Program-made: the position numbers and the translations under genes
Shown: positions 33,115 through 43,503 of the stretch, in pieces
Numbering within the stretch: position 1 is the stretch's first letter
How the letters are laid out: every line of letters starts with the position of its first letter
The notes under the pieces: generated by a model
The model's input: only the letters and a program-made list of their open reading frames with translations
Database searches by the model: none
What the model was told of the DNA's origin: nothing
Assembly: GCA_021234155.1 (NCBI GenBank)
Contig: JAJEKV010000018.1
Location: forward strand, 21,187,252 to 21,251,251
Source: Isoetes taiwanensis
Lineage: Eukaryota; Streptophyta; Lycopodiopsida; Isoetales; Isoetaceae
Direction: 5' to 3'
DNA length: 64,000 bases

Positions 33115-34191
33115 TTAGAGGTTCTTTCCCGGAAGAAGATCAATCCCGTGGTCCTCCAAACGTTGGGGTGGCAAGGTTTGTGGAATTTCATTTGAAAAGA
33201 CATCATCAAAATAATGCAAAAAGATTGTTTGACGCTCATTTAATGGGGCTACATCTATCTTAGAACGCAAAACCACCAAATACACAAAATGAGTTTTCAT
33301 TGCCAAACGTTTAAACTGTACAACAGAAACTGTTGGAATAGGGGAAACAATATCATCCTTTACAAACTTGAAGGTCTTTTTACCCCCTTCCAAGGATAAC
33401 ATAACAATACCCGCTTTCCAATCTATAAGAGGATTAATAGCCTTATGCCATGGCATGCCTAGAATAATATCCATACCTCCAAGGTCAGAAACCATGAAAG
33501 AACGTTTACAGATATATCCCTGCAATTGAAATTCAACATCCTTGACCATAAATGAAGAAGGCGGAGGGGCAACATTCAAGAAAGCAGAAGATAATTCTAC
33601 ATCACTGGATAAAGGAATAGAAGTTAATTTTAGTTCTTTTACCAAGCGAGCAGAAATAAAATCAAACTCACTGCCCGGATCGAATAGGACATGTACTTTT
33701 TGATCTTGAATAGTAGCCCAAAATCGTAAGAGACTACTATTCTCAACAGAATCCATATCCGATTTTTCCCGGACCGTAGCCACCTTCTTCCCTTTTCCAT
33801 CTCCGCGAACAGAAGCTACTTTCTTACTTTTATCCTCTTTCTTAGTCCCAGACTTAAGAGTAGGTATAGCTTCCTTTTGTTCCCCTTTCTTCTTTTCCAA
33901 ATAAGTAGGGCATTCATAAAACTTATGGTCAGTTGAATAACAAACAAAACACTTATTCTCCCTCATCAACCGCTTTTTACGCGCTTGATAAGATTCCTTT
34001 GGCTCTTTGGCCCCAACAGGTTCATTATCTGCAACGTCTGTATGCGACCGTTTGAATGGCCCAGACCCTGGAGCAGATCCCATTGATTTATCACGAAAAC
34101 CACTTGCCTCTTTCATAGAAACTTTGAGGCCACGTTGAGCATTAATGGCTTCAGTAAGGGCCAAACCTTCCTCCTCTACTTTCTCTGCCAT
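33115..34191 (-). pseudogene. Gag C-terminus, zinc knuckle and protease frame
   Basis: 358 codons. A CCHC knuckle (CFVCYSTDHKFYEC) binds RNA. A retropepsin region follows with VLFDPGSEFDFIS, where the canonical D-S/T-G-A is D-P-G-S, a variant seen in plant chromoviruses. Gag and pol are in one frame, as expected. Upstream, a TAG at 34249-34251 in the same frame separates it from more gag sequence. Confidence 0.88.
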
Positions 34192-34248
34192 CTTACAGAG
34201 CTCACCAAAAGAAAGATTGGCAACTTGCAGGTCAAGCTTTTGCCCGCA

Positions 34249-34650
34249 CTAACGATGAACCCCACCCATGAGTTTTTCAGACTTCTCAGTATCATTTTTA
34301 CTAAGCTGAAGTCCTTTCTTTAAAACTCGTGCGGCAAAAGCTCTAACAGTTTCCATGTTTTGTTGGGTCAACTTATTCCATTCAGCGATAAGATCGCGCT
34401 CCCAATTATGACCCAAAACGATTTTTGATTTGCTTTTCAAATTCAAAAAGGTAACAATCGGTTGATCGACCGGCTGGTTCTTTCGGATATCCAGCCACCG
34501 GTCCTTTGCAACCCCATCCGGATGACGCTTTCGGCAAAAATATAATCGAGTGTCTTCGTCATCTTTAGTCTCGGCAAAATATGAATTCAAATCCCGAGCC
34601 ACGCTGAAAAGTTCATCCGCATCATTAGTGGCGTGGAATACTTTTTGAAT
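34249..34650 (-). pseudogene. Gag middle (capsid-like) frame
   Basis: Contains DADELFSVARDLNSYF, KDRWLDI and WERDLIAEWNKLTQQN, typical of plant gag polyproteins. It ends at an in-frame TAG, after which the same frame continues as gag. At its start a one-base shift separates it from the N-terminal gag frame. Confidence 0.8.
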
Positions 34651-34682
34651 TCAATTTTGACGTTGGCACCGTTTTGATGCCA

Positions 34683-34871
34683 CTATGTGGACGCCTCTGC
34701 GACTTGCCGCAAGCTACCCCCTGGGCATGAGAGAATCAATTCTTGCAGCTCCGCACTGAGAGCCGGCAGTGCAAGTTTTTCTCTCATGAGCGAATTATCT
34801 TGCTCTAACTCAAAAAGTTTTTCCTTGAGCTCTTCATCCTCAACGTTAGCATTGGCAGGAGAACCGGCCAT
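34683..34871 (-). pseudogene. Gag N-terminus frame
   Basis: Starts MAGSPANANVEDEELKEK, 12 nt after the primer-binding site, and is helical and acidic. A TAG at 34683-34685 ends it, although the same frame continues open for another dozen codons. An ATG further upstream lies in the LTR and is not preferred. Confidence 0.7.
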
Positions 34872-34882
34872 CGAAACTTGTT

Positions 34883-34894
34883 GCTCTGATACCA
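34883..34894 (-). promoter_or_regulatory. Primer-binding site for initiator Met-tRNA
   Basis: TGGTATCAGAGC on the minus strand, one base after the 5' LTR end. This is the classic plant LTR-retrotransposon primer site. Confidence 0.97.
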
Positions 34895-34895
34895 C

Positions 34896-35127
34896 TAAAA
34901 TGGACTCTTGACGTGGCACGCTATCTCACCACCCAACCACGAGCCCTCAGCTAAGACACCGCTCCCCCAGAGCTCTCCCCCGAGCTACTATATAGCGTGC
35001 ACGCCCCCTTTGGTCCTTCTTTGGACCAAAGGCCCTCTTTGGACCATACGGCCCCTTTTGGACTAAAGGCCATCTTTGGACCATAAAGCCCCTTTTGGAC
35101 TAAAGGCCACGTCCTTGGCATATTGCA
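34896..35127 (-). repeat. 5' LTR of the chromovirus
   Basis: 232 bp, same ends as the 3' LTR. It fixes the element orientation because the primer-binding site and gag follow it on the minus strand. Confidence 0.95.
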
Positions 35128-35132
35128 GCAGC

Positions 35133-35914
35133 CAAAATGGATCTGGCAAAATTGGCCGGATTCTTATTGGAGGCGGCCGGTTCTTCACTGAAATCTACTA
35201 AGGGAGAACCCAGGGACTTGATTGTGGAAGAATCGGGTTGAGACATGCCGATTTTGCAGGCACTGAGCTGATTTGGCTAGGTTTTAAAGGATTGGGCCAG
35301 GTTCCAGCCTTGAATCGGCAGTCTTACATAGCTGAAAATGCTACTGATTCCGCCATGAGAAAGAAATCAAATCCTTGTGCCTTAAAAAATTCGAGTGCCT
35401 CAGTTTTATCTGCCCATCTTGTGAAGAATTGATCAAGCTGGAAGGTTTGAATCAGAAAAGAGCTAAACGGCCGATTTGTAATAAAGTGGATCAGGCCAAG
35501 GGTTTGAGCCATACAGAATAGGCCGAAACTCGAAGCAGCCACAACCATCTGAAGGGACCCTGTTACATTGGATGCTATAAGGCCGGATCTCTGTCAAAAA
35601 GTTCAGAATAAAGAAGAATTTAGAAAATCCAATGACCTTGGAATACCGGGGTTGAGTAAATAAACTGGGGTATTATATAAATCTTTAAAACCAAATGTCG
35701 ACTCATGGAAAATGAGTCGACATTTGGAATATGATGATGTGGCATGCCTACTTGGCACAAGTTGATGACATGTTGACCAAATGATGCGGTAGTGATGCCG
35801 GAGATTTAGTAAAAAGAGATTATTGTTGGTATTTATCATGATTGTGTGGATTTCTAAGCCAAACGGAGAAAGCAATTTGCTAGGAAATAAATGAATCAAG
35901 GCGATGTAATATGG
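35133..35914. other. Intergenic, no gene seen
   Basis: Right flank of the retrotransposon. A short perfect inverted repeat (AATGTCGACTCAT-like) occurs at about 35694-35728: AAATGTCGACTCAT, five bases, then ATGAGTCGACATTT. This is a 14-bp-stem hairpin. No coding family. Confidence 0.5.
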
Positions 35915-35990
35915 CGATCATAGCCTGGTGGTTAGACCAATGGATATGGGTGTTTCCCTGTCCACGTTCAAAACCCACTGGCTATTGTTG
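35915..35990 (+). mobile_element. tRNA-related SINE head or tRNA pseudogene
   Basis: An A-box-like TAGCCTGGTGG (35921-35931) and a B-box-like CGTTCAAAACC (35965-35975) are spaced 44 nt apart, the spacing of a real tRNA gene. TGGTTAGACCA resembles the D-loop region of plant SINE heads. The fold is not a clean cloverleaf and no anticodon can be assigned. Confidence 0.55.
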
Positions 35991-36060
35991 CATGACATGA
36001 TTGTTAAAAAAAAAGGGCATCCTATAGTCGTTATGGTCAGCATCCTTCTATCGTGCGGGC

Positions 36061-36114
36061 GCTGAACACAAGGCAAAAAAAAAAGTGCAGGTTCAAATCC
36101 TGCATGTTCTAGCA
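36061..36114 (+). other. tRNA minihelix-like hairpin (acceptor plus T arm)
   Basis: GCAGG-TTCAAAT-CCTGC (36087-36103) is a perfect T arm with an exact B box GGTTCAAATCC. Outside it, GCTGAACA (36061-36068) pairs with TGTTCTAGC (36105-36113) with one bulged T. The inner 18 nt, including A10, replace the D and anticodon arms. Upstream TAGTCGTTATGG (about 36026) could be a relic A box. Confidence 0.55.
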
Positions 36115-36132
36115 CGTATAGATAAGTTGGTG

Positions 36133-36180
36133 AAGAGAAATGTTCGCGGCGGCCGCTAGGCCGCCGCGATAAGTTTCTTG
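36133..36180 (+). repeat. GC-rich palindrome, copy P3
   Basis: AAGAGAAATGTTCGCGGCGG-CC, centre GCTA, then GGCCGCCGCGATAAGTTTCTTG. This has the longest arms of the four copies. It lies 19 bp after the tRNA minihelix-like sequence. Confidence 0.92.
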
Positions 36181-37390
36181 TTATCTAAACATATGTAATT
36201 GAGTCTCATATTTTTCTTTTTTCTTTTTTCGTGTTCTCCGCCGCAATCTAAGTTAGGCTCTTGACGCCACTTGTGCGGCCAGATGAAAGCAGGAAGATGC
36301 GCCATCGTTTCTCAAGCCACGGATCTGTGGCATCTGTCGAAATCGAAATTTCTTGATGTTTTTCAAGCTGCCGAAGCCGTCGCCATCTGTTTTATTGATG
36401 TTTATAGGTGTCAAATGCTATTTGCTGGCTCCTGCCTGGCCTCTGGTGTTGTCGCCATTCCTGCCTGTTTTCTGGAAGCAGCTCCTCCGCCACACATTCA
36501 TGAAGCATGCTGGTATAAAAGCCCAGCGTTCCTGCCGCTTTGCTTGCTCTAGATTTGGGTTACTCTGTATATTTGGGTATGGCAACGTGCTTGGTATTCT
36601 GATGGTCATGTTTCGGTAAGCTTTCTTCCTTTTCTGTTATGAAGCTTATTCTGCGAATCTGTAAGTTTCATTTTTACATGCCATTGCAAGCGCACCACAT
36701 TTTTGTATTTCATTTTGCAGTGCAATTCTACTGATTTGCTGAGGGTACCTAACCTTGATTTCCAAACTTTTCCAGGAAGTATTTCCCACAATATATATTG
36801 CCAAGTCATATCATTGCATGAGGACATTTTGGAACTTTCATATAGCACATCTGGCAAATTGCTCTTAGGAAGTACGGATATCAAGGATTTCTGGATTTAT
36901 AAAGAAATGAACGAAAAGGTATGCCCTTGCTATAAATGCCATAACTGGAGCACTCTGTGCAGATGCTACTTATTGTATAAAGGAAGTAGCTTTGGCTTAA
37001 AACATATTAATATAGAGTTGTTTTAATATAGAGTTGTTTGTTGATTTTGCTTATTGTCTTTGCTGTTGTTTTGACGCTTTTTCTCTCCAAGAGCTTTTGT
37101 TAAAATTCATTCAGGAGTTTGTTTCTTTAATATTTCTTGGGTGGACAAGTGCTCCACATATGTTTTAATTATATCTTTGGGCGAGGATCCCAGATAGGTG
37201 AGATTTACAATCATTCTCCTTGACCTCTCTAAATTCATGGATTACAGTGTAGCATAACATTTATAATCATCTATCTCTTAATTTTTACTCTGGTCTATTG
37301 TAATAGAGGCATAATTCCATCATCAAACTAGTAATGGTGCCCAGCGTTGCTGGGCAGAAGTTGGTAACCTGTAAATGATAATCCAACGAA
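36181..37390 (+). other. No recognised gene apart from the candidate exon at 36721
   Basis: A 93-codon frame at 36271-36552 is somewhat GC-rich but unassigned. The rest is AT-rich. Confidence 0.35.
36721..36918 (+). other. Candidate exon, unassigned
   Basis: A 66-codon frame is open throughout, bounded by TTTTGCAG before it and GAAAAG|GTATGC after it, with both borders in phase 0. The composition is protein-like (SLHEDILELSYSTSGKLLL, then DFWIYKEMNEK). I do not recognise the family. Confidence 0.35.
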
Positions 37391-37395
37391 TTCAC

Positions 37396-37500
37396 TTTGG
37401 AAACCATGGATTTACTTCTCTATCTATAGTTCTCATTGTGCCAATCATTTTGGAAAACATGGATTTGCTTCTTTACCCATAGTCTTCATTGTGCCAATCA
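37396..37500. repeat. ~53-bp tandem duplication
   Basis: Two adjacent diverged copies with GGAAAACATGGATTT and CATTGTGCCAATCA. Confidence 0.8.
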
Positions 37501-37510
37501 TCATGATAGA

Positions 37511-37726
37511 CAGATAAAGAAAGAAGTTTTCTTCTTTTAGCATCATTGTAATATTATTGGAATTAATACATTGATCGTACCATGTATGCTTATCAGTTTC
37601 TCCAAATTTCTAGAGTACCAGATAAAGGAAGAAGTTTTTTTCTTTTAGCATCATTGTAATATTATTGGAATTAATACATTGATCGTACCATGTGTGCTTA
37701 TCAGTTTCTCTGAATTTCTAGAGTAC
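37511..37726. repeat. ~108-bp tandem duplication
   Basis: Two adjacent copies from CAGATAAAG to TCTAGAGTAC with only a few differences. Confidence 0.95.
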
Positions 37727-39523
37727 CACCTGCTTTTGTAAGGGGTGGTAAGGAATTGCCAATTTGTGTTGTTAATATTATGGTTTTTACTTGTAGTTTA
37801 TTGGGATCATATTTTGCTTATTGATTTCTTGCGACAGTTTTTGTTCCCTAGTTGCTTGATTTCATAATCACGTGCTCACAATTATGTTTATTTATTCCTT
37901 ATGTGTTTTTATCATGATTTAAGCTTTTTGAGTAGATTTGGAGGTTAGTTATAAATTTTCCACATGATTATTATAAGTATAAATTGGGAAGTGCTAGCAT
38001 ATGGCACACTTGTTGCAACAATGTGTGCTTTTATTATATGTGATTAAATAATGCTTTAACATTTACGGTATTATTTACAAATGAAAATTAGCCTCTTGAA
38101 ATCCAAGAAGCAAAGAATTTAGATTGTTTCAAAGCTCTTGTGTGCATTCAGGGGGCATGTTCGTAGAGGCAAATCGGGGGGCATCTTTGCAATAATCATA
38201 AGTCAAGTGATTGCTCCTAACCCATTTAAGTCTGTTAAATATTGTTGAACTTGTCACCTGATAAGTCTTCACCAATCTCATGTCGAATTGCTGCAAACAC
38301 CTATACGGTCACTGGTGCATTTGCATGCATCAATTAAAGGGAGCAAAACTCCACTTGATCTTCTCAAGGCCATTTCTGGTTGCCCAATCGTCTGCATTTC
38401 AAAGCCTAGAATAAACCCCATGGGCTGAGTTAAGGGCTCATCATGGTTGTCTATTCCTGAACATATTTGTTGAATTATGCGCGAAGAAATACATTAGATG
38501 TGCTTAAAATCATAAAATAAAATTTCAAATTAGCCCAGAAAAAGAATTAAATAGGCCATACATAGTGGGAAGTCACTATCTCAGCAAATTCTCCAGAAAC
38601 CAATTTGATCTTCATCGTGAAGTGCCCAAATAAAAAATTGTCCTTGGATTCAAAACCAGCTCTAGATGCTTGATCCAGGACCAACTGCACAGTCTTATTA
38701 TCATCTGGATATCTCACATTATCAGGGGCCCATCTGGCATATTTTGTATCAAACTCAAGTTTGATTTAATGGGAAAAAGGGGCTGGTCGCAGCAGGATCA
38801 AAATTTTATGAAGTTCTTATGCCTGTTTAGATCTGAAGAAGATGAAATCAAAGACAAAATTGATGCAGCGAAGGTTATATGTGGCCTCTAACTATTTTCC
38901 TCTTAGTCGGGCGGATACATATTCCAAATCGGTGGAAAATAACCAAGAAGTTGGATATAAAAGAAATATGAAACGTCTATTTCTGTGTTGGCATACATCG
39001 AATGTGTATTTCATTTCCAGTCAGAGATGCTGGCTAAAATCAAGAAAGTTACTGCAAAAAATGATTCAAAACTCTGGCCATGCTGCCTTTACATTATAGC
39101 ATGAAATAAGGTTTACCCTGCTTTTTCATGTCTGATTGGCTATAGCATCTTGAAGCATGTATCTTGTCATATCAATTGTGCATGGAGAGCAGTGCAAAGT
39201 CTGCAGAAAGCCGTAATTCACCTTGATTTTCCTCCTTGGATTTCCAGTTTACATGTTCATCTAATGGTGTCCATCTTTGTGTGCCAAATGAAAACTCCCA
39301 TCTGTTTGCCACTTTGAAGAGGCAAATTCATGCCCTCTGAACCATGAATTAATGGGGTGGCTTTGACACTCTAGGTCAATTACTCTCTTCAGCTGATCCG
39401 CAAAAAGTATATATCCTGGTAATATGTTCGGCTTCGAAGTGATCGTGTAAAATAACAGAGACTTAACTGAATGAAGAAAAGATGGTCAATAGATTACAAA
39501 GCAATATAAGTTACATAACCTAC
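37727..39523. other. Intergenic, no recognised gene
   Basis: AT-rich. Short frames at 38670-39099 match no family. Confidence 0.4.
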
Positions 39524-39957
39524 CTCGTCTTTTCCAGTTAAGATAGGCTTTCCATGAGGAAGCTCGGCAACAATGCATGCTATAGACCACATGGCATGTA
39601 ATAGGGAAAACTTATGATCACCTGTACCACAACGTAGTGAAAACAACATTCTGATCGCCTTGGAAACATCTTGCAAGTCCAAAACCAAGCTTCAAATTTC
39701 TATAGTTGGCAATCAATGGATGGATCCTGGAAAAACACGAAACCCATAAAACTAAACACATCTCCAAAAAATTAGAAGTTTCTAGAGATTAAGCAGTTTC
39801 CAACATTAGAATGTTAATATACACATTGCAATTTCAATATCTAGATGTAAGACTTGGTTAATGTGGCAGTAATGAAGGCCTGTTAGAAGCTGTTCCATAT
39901 AGCACTGCTTTGGAAGTCCATATTCAAGCAAGTACTCCACAATTAAAACCATTGAAT
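39524..39957 (-). pseudogene. CDKC-type cyclin-dependent kinase pseudogene
   Basis: Minus-strand pieces in order: MVLIVEYLLEY, CYMEQLLTGLHYCHINQVLH then LDI; NLKLGFGLAR and VVFTTLWYR; MWSIACIVAELPHGKPILTG ending at an exon border GACGAG|GTAGGT. They follow the plant CDKC consensus (CYM.QLLTGLHYCH.NQVLHRDIKGSNLL, LADFGLAR, ITLWYRPPE, DMWSVGCIFAEL..GKPI), a transcription-elongation kinase. It is dead: the HRD Arg is Leu, the DFG Asp is Gly, a stop follows WYR, the APE-to-DMW segment is deleted, and frames shift near 39712. Upstream N-lobe exons are not recognised. Confidence 0.75.
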
Positions 39958-41539
39958 ATTGACGAATACCGCATCAAATTAACGAAATATAGACTTTGAA
40001 ATCAGGCAAACTGTGAAGCAAAAATTAAATTACCCTGCTTTGGTGATCTTGTAAAGTTGTGTGCTTGGCTTTCTCATCTTCGTCAGGAACTGCACAAAAA
40101 AATAATCATTGAAAAACAAAAAGACAGTTGAATAGCAGTTCTTCAAAACGACAGTGTTCATGGACGACGAATTGGAAGCTTTCTAAATTAGCTCCAAATG
40201 ATCTGAGACTCGTTCTTCAGGGTTCTAGGAGGCCGATTTGGAGAAGCCCATGTGCTGCAGGTCATCTGGACCATCTAAGCAAGAGAGCTCCAGCAAGCAG
40301 GGCCAAGTTCTGGATTTTGTTACAGGACACAGTTTGCACTAAGAATTGCAAGGGATGCTTGCATGGTCCCGATTTTAACCTGGAAAATGTCTGGAAGCAG
40401 ATGGTGCATCCAGATGTTGGTCTCGATCACGCAAACCTGCATTGAATTGCCCAGCTCCGTTGGGATTTTTAGTCGTGGTCATTTGAGCCATCTGGACCGT
40501 CCCATTCTTAGGTTAAATCGCAACCGCCCAGTTTAGGGCGTGATGCACGACATACATCAAAACCTTATAATATAGGATGCAGACATTGGATATGGGTTTA
40601 AGTGCATCAACATTTGGCATTGTATTTCCTGTTATGGGCTTAACTACATGTGACATTTGTCACTGTATTTCGTAGTCATGTGGAGGCATATCTTGGCACG
40701 GTATGGTATGATCATGCTTGAAGTTCTTCTCTTTCTGTGGACTAAGGTGTTAGTCCAATTTAGATATGGCTATAATATGTGCCCAAATGAGTTGTCATGG
40801 TCTACATGCAGAGATACTAGTTGACACTTTGGGCATAACTTGGCACTTAGGAACCTTTAAAGTTCATATTGCTCTGCATACCAAGTCTATTCCCTTGCAT
40901 TTTTTTAATTTGCGCATGAGATTTGTAGAAAATGCTTGAATAGTTAATGAGGGTGCCCAAAGCACTTACCAATAAGGTGAAGCGCCTGTAAGAACGCGAG
41001 ATATTTAAGGTATGATATTGACACTTATTCCTCTGCATGGTTCTGCTTGCACTAGATAATCTATTCATTTTTTAATTAAGGCATGTGAGGTCTTCATGAT
41101 TCAAAAGTTTACTCTATTTTGTGGTTGGAAGCCAAAGTTTACTCTTTGCAATGGATATGCATTAAATGCTCTGTTTTTATTGCAAATGTGTTGATTCTGA
41201 TAAAGATCTGGTTTCATCTCATATATGTCTCCTGATGAGTTCTTATTTTTGCTCAAGCATTGATGTAGTCTAGAAATCTTAGAATCAGAACAAAATAATG
41301 TCTTTATGCTTAACTATTTAGTTGGGAAACATGCTGCCAAGTCTGTGTTTTTCATTTGAGATGCATCACTGATCTGATGATGAGAATGCATCAAGTAGTA
41401 ATTAATGTCTTCTTCATGTCATGTCACAATGGTTTAATTTAACATTTGCTTAATAATGAACTATTCTTTGGGTGCATCTTTATTTACACATGTATAAGAA
41501 CTTTTGCATCCCTCTATTATCTGAGACCGAGGAAGTGGG
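39958..41539. other. Intergenic, no recognised gene
   Basis: A minus-strand piece at 40032-40092 (VPDEDEKAK between a TGCAG and a GGTAAT) could be another relic exon of the kinase, but is too short to claim. The 105-codon plus frame at 40128-40445 has no family match. Confidence 0.35.
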
Positions 41540-41670
41540 GCAAGATATTTTTATTTCTTGTTGTTGCGGCTCAAGATGCATCTACTTCTTTGGTTTGTGT
41601 TGGAGCTTTGCTTGAATCACATCCTAAAGTTGTAGACCAAGTTAGAGAAGAAGAGAGGCGCCTAAGGCTG
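41540..41670 (+). pseudogene. Cytochrome P450 fragment, CYP710-like I-helix
   Basis: The frame reads FLFLVVAAQDASTSLVCVGA, then LLESHPKVVDQVREE. CYP710 sterol C22-desaturases carry FLFAAQDASTSSLLWAV.LL.SHPEVL.KVREEV at the oxygen-binding I-helix, so this is very likely a piece of such a gene. After about 40 codons the similarity stops. The ExxR, PERF and haem-Cys regions are absent nearby. It sits in a 100-codon frame from ATG 41446 that is probably not a real gene. Confidence 0.65.
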
Positions 41671-41749
41671 ATCCTCTTTACTGCATTACCCGACCACTTT
41701 AGACAAAGTGAAATAATACGTAAATGGTCTAAAGGCCTTAAGATTTAGA

Positions 41750-43192
41750 CCTTCGTGCCTTTGGTTCCTCACATTGCGGTGTAGATTTTGCACTTACGGA
41801 CTTCTATACGATTCGTAAAGGCATCGGTGTCTTTTCTTACGTGCTTGAATCATCCTTTCAAGGTTTTAAGGAGCCATATTGTTTTTATCTAAATAGTTTT
41901 TACATTTGAAGACAAAACACCGGTATTTGCTTGAGTTTTTGTGAGCATTACTCTAACTCTACGCTTTGTTCTATCATTTTGAAGCATTTTTGTTCTATTC
42001 TATTCGAAGCACTTTTTTGTGCGGGGGCCGGTCCGACGGTTGCTTCGATTGTTTCAAAGAACGATTTGTCTTTCGATATATACTCATAGGACATGAAGAT
42101 TGAGATCATGTATTGCTTATTACAAGAAGATTGCACCTAAGGACGAAAGTAAGACAATCAACCTTACCACCATCAATAGACTTCCATTTACTTTAAAGGT
42201 ATGGCACATTTTGATCTACAGCGAGATAATTATCATCTTGACGGGGTAAATTTATCAGGATGTTGTGAATTGCAAAGGTGAGAAGTGGACAGTAAAATTC
42301 AAAAAGGCAATTTTTGGACGTTTTAAGAAGACTTGGTAAATCCTTGCACATGTTTGGAGACTCGTGTGTTAAAGAGTTTGAATCATAGGTTCTGGTATCT
42401 TTGCAAGATTCTATCAAGAAAACCTTAAAATCTTCTAGCCAACTGTGTGAGGGAGTATAAACCACATGCTACATGGTTGCGTAGATAGACTGAACCTTCT
42501 CACTTTTTTGGATGATTTGTATTTTGGATTGATTTGTATTACACACGATTTACATACAGTAAAGTCATGCTATATGCCTATATCCATTGGCAGGCCTGCT
42601 CAAAAGTTAAAAAATGAACCATGTAATGCTTTCGATCCTTTGGGTGGCATGTCAAAATGTATAGTTGCCATGTTACGAGATAGAACTATAAGGTTGTTTT
42701 GAACAGTGCCATGATATTAAGCCTGGACAATGATATTAAGCCTGGACAATGTTGATGATGTAGAAATTTTAAAGTACTTAAACTATAGGTGCTTGGCACA
42801 TCGAATATGTTATACATCCAATTGATGAACACAAGATAAAATGTTAAACAAGGCACTTCGGCATTGTGCGTCGTCCTCTTGAATTTGAATCAGATGTGTT
42901 GGGATTTTTAAAATGGTCTGGTATAGGGAATGGAGATCTAGTTTTCTAGAAAGCTTTGAAAGCAATTGTAAAGTCTTTATCTACCCTACATGTTCATCAA
43001 ATTTACAATAAGGGAGTTTTTGGGGCATGATTTGTTGGATTTGGACAAAATTGACACATGTTAAAATAGGAATGCCCAATGGAAAACTAGGGTTGAAATA
43101 TTGTTGATATTGAAATTAAACCAGGAATTAAACCTGGAATAATATTTTAAGCGAATATATATATCATAAAAAACAATTGTCTGAAAATTCGC
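41750..43192. other. Intergenic, no recognised gene
   Basis: Contains a 20-bp tandem duplication of ATGATATTAAGCCTGGACA at about 42712-42750. Open frames at 42193-42702 on both strands match no family. Confidence 0.4.
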
Positions 43193-43323
43193 TTTAGAAA
43201 CACCACAGTTAGCAGGCTTGATAAGGAGGTCCCATGCCTTTCTTCTTTACAGGGAGTTTAGAAACACCAAAGTCAGCAGGCTTGATAAGGAGGTCCCATG
43301 TCTTTCTTCTTTATAGGGAGTTT
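43193..43323. repeat. 64-bp tandem duplication
   Basis: Two adjacent copies from TTTAGAAACACC to TAGGGAG, with GCAGGCTTGATAAGGAGG in each. Only a few differences. Confidence 0.95.
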
Positions 43324-43450
43324 CGAATCTGATAGTATTTAATTTCGCCATGTTGAAATGCTTTGAAATACTTACAGGCCATCCCCCCCAGCTTGGACTT
43401 CTTTACCCCATTTTTAAATTAACACAAAAATCCCTCATGATAATTTTGGA

Positions 43451-43496
43451 AAAGAGAAATGTTCGCGGCGGCCTTGGCCACCGCGATAAATTTCTT
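43451..43496 (+). repeat. GC-rich palindrome, copy P4
   Basis: AAAGAGAAATGTTCGCGGCGG, then CCTTGGCC and ACCGCGATAAATTTCTT. Immediately followed by block D2 beginning TTGTATTTATACAAGG. Confidence 0.9.
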
Positions 43497-43503
43497 GTAA
43501 TAT

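Larger units (their letters stand above)
30068..35127 (-). mobile_element. Ty3/gypsy chromovirus LTR retrotransposon, complete ends, broken ORFs
   Basis: A 5060-bp element. Both LTRs are 232 bp and the 5-bp target duplication GCAGC lies at 30063-30067 and 35128-35132. A primer-binding site for initiator Met-tRNA and a polypurine tract sit at the expected places. Order on the minus strand: gag, zinc knuckle, protease, reverse transcriptase, RNase H, integrase, chromodomain, which makes it a chromovirus. Short LTRs and ~5 kb length suggest the Reina-like group. At least eight stops or frameshifts break the coding region, so it cannot be autonomous as written, yet I see only one difference between the LTRs. 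Confidence 0.95.

Noticed and set aside
41446-41748. A 100-codon ATG-initiated protein containing the P450 helix
   Set aside because: Only codons around 41540-41670 resemble P450; the N-terminal and C-terminal parts look like intergenic translation, so it is called a fragment and not a gene.
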